From Acidianus ambivalens (GTDB taxonomy: Archaea; Thermoproteota; Thermoprotei_A; Sulfolobales; Sulfolobaceae): 64,000 nt of DNA. The notes under the pieces were generated by a model. The model did not search any database. It saw only the letters and a list, made by a program, of their open reading frames with translations, and had not been told where the DNA came from. Of the stretch, positions 53,891 through 62,232 are shown piece after piece; within the stretch, counting starts at the first letter, position 1, and the number at the start of each line of letters is the position of its first letter. Location of the stretch: contig NZ_CP045482.1 of assembly GCF_009729015.1 (NCBI RefSeq), forward strand, positions 492,001 through 556,000, given 5' to 3'. A program made the translations under genes and the position numbers.

Positions 53891-55081
53891 CTAGACGAAA
53901 TATTTTAATAATTTCATGATGGCCTCATAACTTTTCTTTCTACAATCTATTCCATCGTAACCCTTCTTGTTTAGTACTGAAAAGAACCTACAACCACCAA
54001 GGCATAGAGGCATATAGGGACAATCTTTACATTTCTTCCACAAATTTAAGGCCCTCTCGCCGGAAAGCTTCTCGTAAATTACTACATCTCCGTCCTCAGT
54101 AAGGTAACCCTTTACGTAAAGGGAATTCCCTGTAAAAGCCCAACAAGGGTAAATATTTCCGAAAGGATCTACTACAATATCCTCATCAAAGTGAGCAACG
54201 CATAAACCTAACCTAAATACGTCTTGAGGTATTTCAAAACCTTCATCCTTAGCAGTTTCCCACAATTTTACAAGGATTTCTCCTTCTTCGTCCTTAGGGA
54301 ACGTGTAATCCCAGTATTCGTTCCTAAATACGTTATCGTGAACTAAATGCGGGTCAAGCCTAACTTTAGTTATGCCGTTTTGCTTTAAATCCCTCAAAAG
54401 GTCTCTAAAGGAATCCAGGTTATTTACGTCTATATTAACCCTAAGGACAACATTTACTTCATCTTGGATTTCCTTTAAGTTCTTTAAAATTATATCGTAA
54501 GATCCTTTTCCTCCAACGAAATACCTTCTCTTATCGTGAACTTCCCTAGGGCCGTCTAAAGTTATTTGCACGTGAGTTAAACCTAGGCTCTTCAATTCGT
54601 CAAAAACGTGTCTAGTTAAGAGTGAACCGTTTGTCACTATACTGAAAGAATACTTTAAATCCGAAAGTTGAGTGGAAATTTCCTTGATTCTTCTTAGCTC
54701 TAATAAAGGCTCTCCGCCGAAATAAGTTACCCTAACTTTCCTACCGTTTGCGTGAGTTCTGACGTATTTTATAAATCCTCTCACTACTTTATCGCTTACG
54801 GAGGAATTATTCCTAAAAGCCTTTTGAAAACAGTAAACGCAATCAAAATTACATCTATAAGTCAGTACTAGTGTTGGTTCTAACACTTCTTTCTTAAATT
54901 TTTGTAAGAACTCATCAAAGGTTGCTGAAAATCCTTCTTCTATTATATCCTTTAGTTCTTCCGGCACTTCACCTTTTTTCAACTTCTCCATTTCCTCGTC
55001 GGTCAATCTTATTGCATAGCCCGTTAACGTATTAAACATGATTTTATAATCGTCAAGAAAAATATTGTATTTAGATAACAT
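53891..55081 (-). CDS. Radical SAM/SPASM protein, RiPP maturase-like
   Basis: 396 residues. An N-terminal region (MLSKYNIFLDDYKIMFNTLT, then GYAIRLTDEEMEKLKKGEVP) resembles the peptide-recognition part of RiPP maturases. The radical SAM motif is LTYRCNFDCVYCFQ (Cys77, Cys81, Cys84), binding the 4Fe-4S cluster and SAM. The C-terminal SPASM region has GLCVAHF, NIYPCWAF, KKCKDCPYMPLCLGGCRFF and IDCRKK for one or two further clusters. Such enzymes install thioether, C-C or other links in small peptides. A strong GGAGGGAG lies 7-15 bases before its ATG, indicating translation within a polycistronic mRNA, and a 23-codon ORF ends just before it. Confidence 0.85.
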   Translation of the reverse strand: MLSKYNIFLDDYKIMFNTLTGYAIRLTDEEMEKLKKGEVPEELKDIIEEGFSATFDEFLQKFKKEVLEPTLVLTYRCNFDCVYCFQKAFRNNSSVSDKVVRGFIKYVRTHANGRKVRVTYFGGEPLLELRRIKEISTQLSDLKYSFSIVTNGSLLTRHVFDELKSLGLTHVQITLDGPREVHDKRRYFVGGKGSYDIILKNLKEIQDEVNVVLRVNIDVNNLDSFRDLLRDLKQNGITKVRLDPHLVHDNVFRNEYWDYTFPKDEEGEILVKLWETAKDEGFEIPQDVFRLGLCVAHFDEDIVVDPFGNIYPCWAFTGNSLYVKGYLTEDGDVVIYEKLSGERALNLWKKCKDCPYMPLCLGGCRFFSVLNKKGYDGIDCRKKSYEAIMKLLKYFV

Positions 55082-55099
55082 TTTATTTCTCCCTCCTAC

Positions 55100-55171
55100 T
55101 TATTCTCCCCAAGAGGGAGAGTATCCGCACCTTCCTATTTTCCTTTCCAGTTTAGCTACTTTCCTCTGCAT
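55100..55171 (-). CDS. 23-codon ORF, candidate RiPP precursor
   Basis: Reads MQRKVAKLERKIGR and then CGYSPSWGE before TAA. The first 14 residues are basic and helical (leader-like); the last nine contain Cys, Tyr, Ser, Pro, Ser, Trp, Gly and Glu (core-like). The stop lies 18 bases before the radical SAM start codon, and the maturase's Shine-Dalgarno sequence sits in between. No Shine-Dalgarno is visible for this ORF itself; a TTG five codons upstream is an alternative start. Its coding status is inferred from position and composition. Confidence 0.5.
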   Translation of the reverse strand: MQRKVAKLERKIGRCGYSPSWGE

Positions 55172-55209
55172 ATGAAGAGGTAGCAAGAGCTAATCTTATC
55201 TTTAGAGAA

Positions 55210-55281
55210 TTATAGTCTAAGGAGATATATGTGAAACCTTGTTAAACAAATTCCGTCAATTATTACCTTCTCACGTTTCAT
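55210..55281 (-). CDS. Second tiny ORF upstream of the maturase
   Basis: MKREKVIIDGICLTRFHIYL and three more residues before TAA, 38 bases upstream of the candidate precursor. A TATA-like TTTATATA precedes it, but too closely for a leaderless start. It may be chance; noted because it could be another short peptide of the same operon. The rest of 55282-55384 is AT-rich promoter-like sequence. Confidence 0.2.
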   Translation of the reverse strand: MKREKVIIDGICLTRFHIYLLRL

Positions 55282-55384
55282 CGTTTTCTTGGATATATAA
55301 AATTCTTTTCATAATTTCTTTATTTTATTAAAATAAACTAAATATAAACATAGAGAGTTATGAAGAAAAAAGGGATAAAGAAGG

Positions 55385-55678
55385 TTAAGTATTTATTTCT
55401 TGGAATATTTTGTGGTATGGTCTTCCTTCTAGTATTGTTTTTCCGTATGTTGTTGTTTCTTTGTAGTCTTTGCTTAGTATGAATTTTTTGAAGGATTCTA
55501 GGTCTTTCCATTCGCTGTAAATTAAGTATTCTCTTGGGTCGTCTACTCTCTTGTATAGTTTTGCGTCAATAAAACCAATGTCGGAATTTTTTAGTATTGA
55601 AACCACCTTTGAAAATGTTTCCTCAAATTCCTTCTCGTGACCCTCCTTTACCCTATAATAAAGACCAACATTTATCAT
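55385..55678 (-). CDS. odsN: Antibiotic biosynthesis monooxygenase-like protein
   Basis: 97 residues of the ABM dimeric alpha/beta-barrel type: MINVGLYYRVKEGHEKEFEE, LYKRVDDPREYLIYSEWKDL, ESFKKFILSKDYKE and EGRPYHKIFQE. A gene of this kind, odsN, closes the cbsAB-soxLN cluster of Sulfolobus acidocaldarius, and the position here is the same, 32 bases after soxN. The function is unproved; ABM proteins may bind heme or quinone-like compounds. Confidence 0.8.
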   Translation of the reverse strand: MINVGLYYRVKEGHEKEFEETFSKVVSILKNSDIGFIDAKLYKRVDDPREYLIYSEWKDLESFKKFILSKDYKETTTYGKTILEGRPYHKIFQEINT

Positions 55679-55710
55679 AAATAGTAAATATGAGAAAAAA
55701 GTAAAATATC

Positions 55711-57372
55711 TTATTCGTAGGACTCATTTGGCTTCTTATATACTATGTAATGATATAGTGAGATTGCTTCACCCCACATTACAAATATTAAACCTAAGTC
55801 AACTCCGAACATATTGGACTCATATCCAGTTGGCGGTATTGTCCACAATGTGACCATTAACACTAAGCTCAATACGAACAACACTACAATGATGTATTGG
55901 GCAAACTTCTTCTTCATCTCAAGCTTGCTGACTTCAGGAGATGGAGTAGACGAAGTTTGTTGTTGTTCCATGCGTAATATTATTGGCGCGATTCTTTTTG
56001 CTCCTATTACGAAGAGCGAGGCTATTGGTAATAGTATTGCTAATGTGGTTGGTGAAGGATAGTTAACGAATTCAGCTAAGCCTCCAACGAACAATAATGA
56101 TACTACTGCGAAGCCTAATATCGCTAATGGTGCTAAGGCTTTTCCTAGATGTAGGAATGAATGCTTAACTTTTGGTCCTTCACTGCTCTTTTTGCTTGGC
56201 AATATCCATAATCCAATAGCTACTATAACTGCAGGAGGTAGTAGAGCAACTACTTGGCACTTGAAAGCTACCGGAACACCAGGTGCAATATCTCCCCATA
56301 ATGTAGTTTGTATTAGATATATTATCATTAATATACCAATTCCAGTAAATATCTTCCTGCTGAGTGGGTGTAGTTCTTCAGATCTGTCTAGGAATGGCAA
56401 TAGAATTAAATACACTAAAGGAATAATCGCACCTATCGATAAGTCTAATAGTACATTACTGCTAAAGTCTGCAATCTTATAGAAGAATAGGAAGAACCAT
56501 GGCGGATAAGTTGTAACTGTAGCAGCTAATGGACTTGTTGGTGGAGGTGCAGGTTTTGGATTCAAGAATGGATTATAATATTGAGGTAAGCCGTTTAAGT
56601 ACGCTAGTGCATTTGGTATAATAAGTATGAATCCCCATGTCATTAATATTAATGATAACATGTAAACAAAATTCCTAGGCCACCATGGATTAAACTTCAT
56701 CCATTCTTCTCTGGTGTAAACTGCAGGAGCCTTACTTTTTACTTTCCTAGAAGGCATCATTCCGTAAGATTCTGCAAGGAAGAAGTGGAATGCAAACAAT
56801 AAACCGATTAATGCAACAAAGATTATGTGCCAGGCTAGAACTCTACCGTATTGTCCGTTATCGTAATTTCCAAACAGGAATGGAACTAGCCATTGCATTC
56901 CAGGGATGGATTCTATTATACCTGCTCCTACGTCTACTGCACTTGTAGCTAAGACGTCGCCTATTAAACTGTAACCGAAGAACGAAGCACCCATAGTTAG
57001 TACTAAGAGAAATACTCCTAGTATCCATAATAGCTCTCTTGGTTTTTTATAAGCTCCAACAAAATAATTCCTAAACATGTGAATATATGCCAAAATAATC
57101 ATTGCATACGCTCCATATAAGTGACTATAGAGAACTACAGAACCATAAGGAACTTGATTTATAATAAATTGCGTAGAGGCATAACCGTTATCTGGATCGT
57201 AATATAAAAGTAAAATAAGTCCCGATATTACAGTGTACATGAAAGCAGCCGCTACTAATGCACCTAACCAATCACTAACATGATACATATAATCTGGAGT
57301 TCTAAAAAACGGTAACTCATCTAATTTTAGTCTTTCATTAAACCAGTTTGAGATCCTTTTTGACACGCTCAT
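55711..57372 (-). CDS. soxN: Cytochrome b of the SoxL-SoxN complex
   Basis: 553 residues. The first 220 residues form the four-helix cytochrome b core with heme ligands in HLYGAYAMIILAYIHMFRNY and in AWHIIFVALIGLLFAFHFFL. An NPWWPRNFVYMLSLILMTWG region and further helices follow to about 13 in total. It pairs with the Rieske protein encoded 10 bases upstream to oxidise caldariellaquinone-type quinol and pass electrons outward. The start ATG at 57372 follows SoxL directly. Confidence 0.9.
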   Translation of the reverse strand: MSVSKRISNWFNERLKLDELPFFRTPDYMYHVSDWLGALVAAAFMYTVISGLILLLYYDPDNGYASTQFIINQVPYGSVVLYSHLYGAYAMIILAYIHMFRNYFVGAYKKPRELLWILGVFLLVLTMGASFFGYSLIGDVLATSAVDVGAGIIESIPGMQWLVPFLFGNYDNGQYGRVLAWHIIFVALIGLLFAFHFFLAESYGMMPSRKVKSKAPAVYTREEWMKFNPWWPRNFVYMLSLILMTWGFILIIPNALAYLNGLPQYYNPFLNPKPAPPPTSPLAATVTTYPPWFFLFFYKIADFSSNVLLDLSIGAIIPLVYLILLPFLDRSEELHPLSRKIFTGIGILMIIYLIQTTLWGDIAPGVPVAFKCQVVALLPPAVIVAIGLWILPSKKSSEGPKVKHSFLHLGKALAPLAILGFAVVSLLFVGGLAEFVNYPSPTTLAILLPIASLFVIGAKRIAPIILRMEQQQTSSTPSPEVSKLEMKKKFAQYIIVVLFVLSLVLMVTLWTIPPTGYESNMFGVDLGLIFVMWGEAISLYHYIVYKKPNESYE

Positions 57373-57382
57373 TAATTCTCAC

Positions 57383-58360
57383 CTAACTGCTACTAAATGG
57401 GTTCTCGGTTTCTTTTACTACAGTCTTGGTTCCTACAGAAGATCCAAAGCTCGATCCTAAGTCGCTCTTAGGATCTTTGGAAGGTACTCCATTAGATCCC
57501 GTAGGATATACTCCCACTCCAATACTGCCTACTGCATATAAGTAATCAGTAGAACTGTCCCATTCTAAGATCGTTGCAGGAAGAGGCCTCACGGTCGGCC
57601 CAGTTAGTACTGCAGCACCGTGATAAGGATCATAAGTAGAACCGTGACAGTCGCAATGGAATATGGCAGGCACATGATTGCTTTGTGCCGCTGCCACTGC
57701 TTGCGGAGTTAATGTATCTGGCTCTGGTGCAGATTCTTGTGCAGAATTAACGTGATTAGGAGGATAGAAGTGTATATATGGTGGTTGGCAACCTAGGTGC
57801 TGGCATATTGCACTATAAGAGACTATTGAACCGTAAGGTCCTACTCCTCCTGGCCAAGTATATTTATCTCCAGTTTGAGGTACTACCACCGTAGCTGGAG
57901 ACAATTTAACAGGTTTCCCAGAAGAATCTCCTAGGTTAAGCAAGAAGTTAGGTTCTCCGGTTAACGGATATTCGTAAATTGTGATTATTGGGCTATTAAC
58001 TGGTATCTTAGAAGCTAAAATTGGAGATCCTGAAGAATCAACTAATAGGGACTTTGGAAAACCGCTTATTGCTGCAACTTCCGGCGGTTGCAAAACTCTA
58101 AGTCCCGGAATCAAACCTACAACTGCAGCTGCTCCTATTCCTATTACCAAGCCTTTAAGGAATCTCCTTCTTCCTTCATCGATTCCTCCTAAGTTTTTAT
58201 CTACGTAGTTAAATAAATAGTCGTCTCCCTTCTTGACGAATTCTCTGGAGTCGAACTTTGTTTTTGGATTCCTCATTTTAGCTAAGAGTTTGTTTATGAA
58301 GTAAAAGTCACTGGGAGAAAGGATGGGTTTCTCGTCTTTGTTTAGTTTAAACTTTATCAT
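57383..58360 (-). CDS. soxL: Rieske iron-sulfur protein
   Basis: 325 residues from ATG at 58360 (MIKFKLNKDEKPILSPSDFY); the frame also has an ATG four codons earlier. A twin-arginine signal anchor (EGRRRFLKGLVIGIGAAAVV) lies near residue 85. The Rieske 2Fe-2S ligands are in SAICQHLGCQPP and FHCDCHGSTYDPYHG. A Gly/Ser-rich C-terminal tail follows. It takes electrons from quinol at the outer face together with SoxN. It needs Tat export, and tat genes lie 3 kb away. Confidence 0.9.
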   Translation of the reverse strand: MIKFKLNKDEKPILSPSDFYFINKLLAKMRNPKTKFDSREFVKKGDDYLFNYVDKNLGGIDEGRRRFLKGLVIGIGAAAVVGLIPGLRVLQPPEVAAISGFPKSLLVDSSGSPILASKIPVNSPIITIYEYPLTGEPNFLLNLGDSSGKPVKLSPATVVVPQTGDKYTWPGGVGPYGSIVSYSAICQHLGCQPPYIHFYPPNHVNSAQESAPEPDTLTPQAVAAAQSNHVPAIFHCDCHGSTYDPYHGAAVLTGPTVRPLPATILEWDSSTDYLYAVGSIGVGVYPTGSNGVPSKDPKSDLGSSFGSSVGTKTVVKETENPFSSS

Positions 58361-58384
58361 TATGGTCAACAAAAAATTCGTATC

Positions 58385-59320
58385 TTAAGTATTAAGGCTT
58401 AAACGTTGGACTAATTTCTTTAAATCGTCCATAATAGTTCTTTCGTTACCAATTTCTCTATAATTTAGGATAGAAAATCCTATGAAAGGTGCTAGCAAAT
58501 AAAGTAATAAGTGAAATCCAGTTATTGCTTGAAATGCGGTAGTTATTATTATAAAGTATCCTAACCCTGCATATCCATTGCCCTTAATTGCTAGTAGGAG
58601 AATTGTATAGATTGATACACTTAGTGCAAGAAGGAGTATTGGTAAATTGTAAGGATTATAAAGCACTATCCCAAAAGCCGAAGGGATAACCATGTTCATT
58701 ATTATTTCCAAGAACCTATTATTAACTACTAGAAAGTATAATGGAAGGAACACGAATAAGCCTGGAATTGCAGCTATATAAGACATCATTGCCCTTTTTG
58801 ATATTATCTTATTGTAGATTATGGCGTAAATAATTACTCCTAGTAATGAAGATATAAAGACAAACGAGTAACATATTGCTAAATCTCCGTGCAAAAAGAC
58901 TGTGTCAGTCCCTGCATAAGTTGTAATCATTACCATTATAAGCGTTGGCAGAAATAGGAGTGACCTTCTATTAGATTTTATTGTAACCTCTATAAGTGAC
59001 GCAATACCGAGCAATGCTAGCACTATTTCTACGAAGGACCAATAAGGGGAGAGAGAATAATTATGAATTAAGTTTAAAGAAGGAGATACCAAGAGCGCTA
59101 TTCCTAAAGGTAATAAAGACCTTACCTTATTAGACATAACTATTGCTACAAGACCTAAGAATACTACTTCCATGTAAAGCCCTGCAGTACCTAGATAACT
59201 CAATAGCCCTTCATAAGGGAAAGTAATAGGGAGGTAAGAAATGGGGAAAATAAACTCAAAAAGGAAGGCTAAAGAAGAGGATATTGCCAAAAAAATTGAA
59301 AATATTTTAATGTAGCTCAA
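58385..59320 (-). CDS. cbsB: Cytochrome b558/566 subunit B
   Basis: 311 residues with about 9-10 membrane helices and few charged loops (MSYIKIFSIFLAISSSLAFL to the tail MDDLKKLVQRLSLNT). It is identified by its position between cbsA and soxL, the order known in Sulfolobus acidocaldarius, and by its hydrophobic profile; there is no catalytic signature. It would anchor the CbsA heme subunit and link it to the quinol complex. It starts six bases after the cbsA stop. Confidence 0.8.
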   Translation of the reverse strand: MSYIKIFSIFLAISSSLAFLFEFIFPISYLPITFPYEGLLSYLGTAGLYMEVVFLGLVAIVMSNKVRSLLPLGIALLVSPSLNLIHNYSLSPYWSFVEIVLALLGIASLIEVTIKSNRRSLLFLPTLIMVMITTYAGTDTVFLHGDLAICYSFVFISSLLGVIIYAIIYNKIISKRAMMSYIAAIPGLFVFLPLYFLVVNNRFLEIIMNMVIPSAFGIVLYNPYNLPILLLALSVSIYTILLLAIKGNGYAGLGYFIIITTAFQAITGFHLLLYLLAPFIGFSILNYREIGNERTIMDDLKKLVQRLSLNT

Positions 59321-59326
59321 GATACA

Positions 59327-60679
59327 TCACTTTCTATACACAATCCATATTATTGCTAAAGCAACAACTGCTACCACTACTCCAACTACTGTCACTGTCA
59401 TTAGTGTGGGACTTATTACGAGTGGTGGAGGTGGTGTTGGATGAGATGCTGTGGATAGTGACAAGGTTACGAATGGGGTTACTATTGACTTATCAAGTAA
59501 CGTCTCTCCTTCTCTTCCCTGCCATACTGCAAAAGCTACATAGTAAGTGGTATTAAGAGTTATCTGAGGTTCATATTTTGCTATATTAGATGGCACAGTT
59601 AGTGATCTAACGTATTCTACTGTCCAGTACCCGTTACACCACTTTGCGCCGGTTCTTATCATGAATAAAGAGCCGTTAAGTCCGCTGCTTTGTACCGGAG
59701 TATACCAAATTCCTGTACAATCCACCTCATACATGTTAGTATTATTAGTATAAAGTGGGACAGCAAATCCTCCACAATCTGGGTCTGTATAAGGCAATCC
59801 AGTTAATGATTCGTTAGCCCATAAGTGAACTTTGAATGCCGGATCGTAAGTTGCGTTGTTCCAAGTTGCTCCGGATACCCACATCCATATATTTGCTGCT
59901 CCGCCAGGCATCTTGAAAGATCCGCCAGCAACTGATAAGTTATATCCATCATAAACTTGGCCTGGATATTTACCTCCTATATTCATGCCATCCATAGTAG
60001 GCGTTCCAGTTCCCATATACCACATCATTGCTACTCTGTCGGGATAGTACCAAGTGGAGTTAGTATAATAACCGTAGAATAAACCATTGCAATAAAGGAT
60101 ATACTCCATAGGTCTAAGTGAATGATAGAATAGTATTATTCCATTAGATAATACTTGAATTTGAGTGTCGTTCGGAGCTAAAACTGTTACTCCTTTGTAA
60201 GAGAAAGCTAACCTTCCGCTCTCACTTTTACCATTAACTATTGAAACATAGCCGGTACAGTTTGTTAACAACTTATAAGTAGCTCCGGGCATCAATTCAA
60301 TTATTCTAAATAAACCCGGTCCAGTAGCAGATGGATATAATGCACCGGCTGCTGCGGACCAAGCTCCGAACGCAGGATTTGGAGCCGGCCATTTGACTAG
60401 GACGAAAATATCGCTTCCGTTCCAAGCTGCTTTAACAAGTATATAGTGTGTTAAACCTGAGGTAGGAGCATTTGGAATATTTGCAGTTAATGACAAATTA
60501 ACCCAGGGTATATCGTTCCAAAAACTGCAGCTTCCTGGATTTGCAAGATTAGCAGAGCCTACTACTTTATATGCTACTATTGTTGGAAAGCTTTGAGCCA
60601 GAGGTACATTTTCAAAAGCTAACATTATCGAAAATAACATTGCAACAAGAGCTATTAACAAGGGGATCTTTTTCCTCAT
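59327..60679 (-). CDS. cbsA: Cytochrome b558/566 subunit A
   Basis: 450 residues from ATG at 60679 (MRKKIPLLIALVAMLFSIML), which begins a signal peptide; a longer frame from 60787 is unsupported. The mature part is beta-rich with many N-x-S/T sites, as in the highly glycosylated Sulfolobus protein, and its HYILVKAAWNGSDIFVLVKW and VAMMWYMGTG segments fit the ethylbenzene-dehydrogenase-type heme-binding fold. A C-terminal helix (VTVVGVVVAVVALAIIWIVY) anchors it outside. It probably moves electrons between the quinol complex and an external acceptor. Confidence 0.85.
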   Translation of the reverse strand: MRKKIPLLIALVAMLFSIMLAFENVPLAQSFPTIVAYKVVGSANLANPGSCSFWNDIPWVNLSLTANIPNAPTSGLTHYILVKAAWNGSDIFVLVKWPAPNPAFGAWSAAAGALYPSATGPGLFRIIELMPGATYKLLTNCTGYVSIVNGKSESGRLAFSYKGVTVLAPNDTQIQVLSNGIILFYHSLRPMEYILYCNGLFYGYYTNSTWYYPDRVAMMWYMGTGTPTMDGMNIGGKYPGQVYDGYNLSVAGGSFKMPGGAANIWMWVSGATWNNATYDPAFKVHLWANESLTGLPYTDPDCGGFAVPLYTNNTNMYEVDCTGIWYTPVQSSGLNGSLFMIRTGAKWCNGYWTVEYVRSLTVPSNIAKYEPQITLNTTYYVAFAVWQGREGETLLDKSIVTPFVTLSLSTASHPTPPPPLVISPTLMTVTVVGVVVAVVALAIIWIVYRK

Positions 60680-60818
60680 TTTAAATTCACATGATGAAAA
60701 GCGTTCTTCTACGTAATAAGGATAAAACGTTGGACTGATTATTTTGATGAGATAGTTTAAAGTTATTATAATTTTTATAAAAAACACAATATAAAAATAT
60801 TCAAAATAATGATTAAAA

Positions 60819-61322
60819 TTATTTAAAAGATAATATCTTTAAAGATGCAACTTTCTCTCCAAATTCCTTTTTCAAAGAATCTATTATTAACTTCCACTCT
60901 TCCCTAGGGTTTTCCTTAATTAAAGGTATGTCGCGTTCTTTGGCTATTGTCTTTATAGCGTAAATACATCGAGAAAAGATTGGACAAGAACTACACGTTA
61001 GTTTATCTGATTCCATATTAATATAAAATAATTCCTTATCTTTTCTGTAAAGAAGGCCATCAGTAAACCAAATTCCTTCATTGCTGGCCTTGAAGGGTAA
61101 TACTGCACTAAAGGATATAGCGTTCTCCATCAATAGGCCAGCTTCTCTTAATTTATCAACAATAAAGTAAAAATAGCTTTTACTTAAATTCCCTTTATCA
61201 TGTGTAGATAAAACGTACAAGAACTTTTCATCTGCAAGCTTTTCGAAGAGCTCTTTCCTTAAGAGCACTACCTTGTCATCGAGGATTGGTCTCTCAACCT
61301 TTCCAGTTTTTAAATCGCACAT
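60819..61322 (-). CDS. Cys-motif protein, possible redox regulator, paralogue 2
   Basis: 167 residues. MCDLKTGKVERPILDDKVVL opens it, GNLSKSYFYFIVDKLREAGL is the helical middle, and LTCSSCPIFSRCIYAIKTIA gives C-x2-C-x5-C near residue 108. It is clearly homologous to 53224-53760 along its length, keeping the N-terminal MCD. It starts the minus-strand direction just before cbsA, with 140 bases between, and may control the cytochrome operon. Metal binding is inferred from the cysteines. Confidence 0.65.
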   Translation of the reverse strand: MCDLKTGKVERPILDDKVVLLRKELFEKLADEKFLYVLSTHDKGNLSKSYFYFIVDKLREAGLLMENAISFSAVLPFKASNEGIWFTDGLLYRKDKELFYINMESDKLTCSSCPIFSRCIYAIKTIAKERDIPLIKENPREEWKLIIDSLKKEFGEKVASLKILSFK

Positions 61323-61553
61323 AATTAATCAATTATTTATAGAATTTTAACCTAAAAAACCATCCTTCATTACAGATATATATAGCAAATTAACTCTGTT
61401 AATTTTCAAATAGGCTATTATTTTTATAAATTTTTTACCTTATTTAGGCAATCAAACCTTTTAGCACTATATACTTAAAATAAGAGAGTTATGATACTTA
61501 ATTTAGGCAAAATTTATAAACTACGATGAAAAGTTATATTTTAAGGCGAGAAG

Positions 61554-61838
61554 ATGTTTGCGTTACAACCTAGTGATATAGCAATAATAATAATTGTTGC
61601 CCTTGTGCTATTTTTTGGTACTAGTAAGATCCCTGAGTTGTTTAGGTCTATGGGTAAGGCTGTTGGTGAGTTTAAGAAGGGTAGGCTTGAGGCTGAATTG
61701 GAGATGCAGCAGATGCAGCAGCAAAATCAACCACAAGTTCAGAATCAAGCTGATAAGGCTGCAGAGTTAGAGAGGCAGATTCAAGAGTTGCAAAAACAAT
61801 TGGAGCAGTTGAAGAGTCAAAAACAGCAACAACAATAA
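61554..61838 (+). CDS. tatA: Twin-arginine translocase subunit TatA
   Basis: 94 residues. One N-terminal helix (IAIIIIVALVLFF) is followed by the FGTSKIPELFRSMGKAVGEF amphipathic segment with the conserved Phe-Gly, then a Gln-rich coiled-coil tail (QMQQMQQQNQPQVQNQ and ELERQIQELQKQLEQLK). It forms the export pore for folded proteins. First gene of the tat operon, divergent from the cytochrome cluster. Confidence 0.9.
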   Translation: MFALQPSDIAIIIIVALVLFFGTSKIPELFRSMGKAVGEFKKGRLEAELEMQQMQQQNQPQVQNQADKAAELERQIQELQKQLEQLKSQKQQQQ

Positions 61839-61899
61839 TAAAGAAATTGTTTTAATTTTAGTTTAAATTAATTTTTATTTTGTTAATATGGTGAGTTAA

Positions 61900-62232
61900 A
61901 TGTTAGGTAACATATCAGATACGGCAATTATAATACTTATAGCTATACTCTTATTGGCAGGACAGAAGGACGTTGCTGGTACAGTGAGAAATTTAGGTAA
62001 AACTCTAGAAGAAATGAGAAGGCGTCAAAATGAATTTAAAGAAGAACTAAGGAGAGAATTAAGAGAAACCGGTGAAGTTACCAATTCTATTAAGAAAGAT
62101 TTGTCAGATAAGCCAATTATTAGACCTTATCATCAACCTACTCAGGATTATAAGATTAAACAACTTGAGGAGGAAATAAAGAGACTGCAAAGTGAGTTAG
62201 AGAGGTTGAAGAATGGTGACAGAAAGAACTGA
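61900..62232 (+). CDS. TatA/B-like protein
   Basis: 110 residues. One N-terminal helix (TAIIILIAILLLAG) is followed by an amphipathic charged segment GTVRNLGKTLEEMRRRQNEF and a long coiled-coil (KIKQLEEEIKRLQSELERLK). It lacks the FG motif of the first TatA, so it may act as the TatB-like partner. It overlaps tatC by 20 bases. Confidence 0.75.
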   Translation: MLGNISDTAIIILIAILLLAGQKDVAGTVRNLGKTLEEMRRRQNEFKEELRRELRETGEVTNSIKKDLSDKPIIRPYHQPTQDYKIKQLEEEIKRLQSELERLKNGDRKN

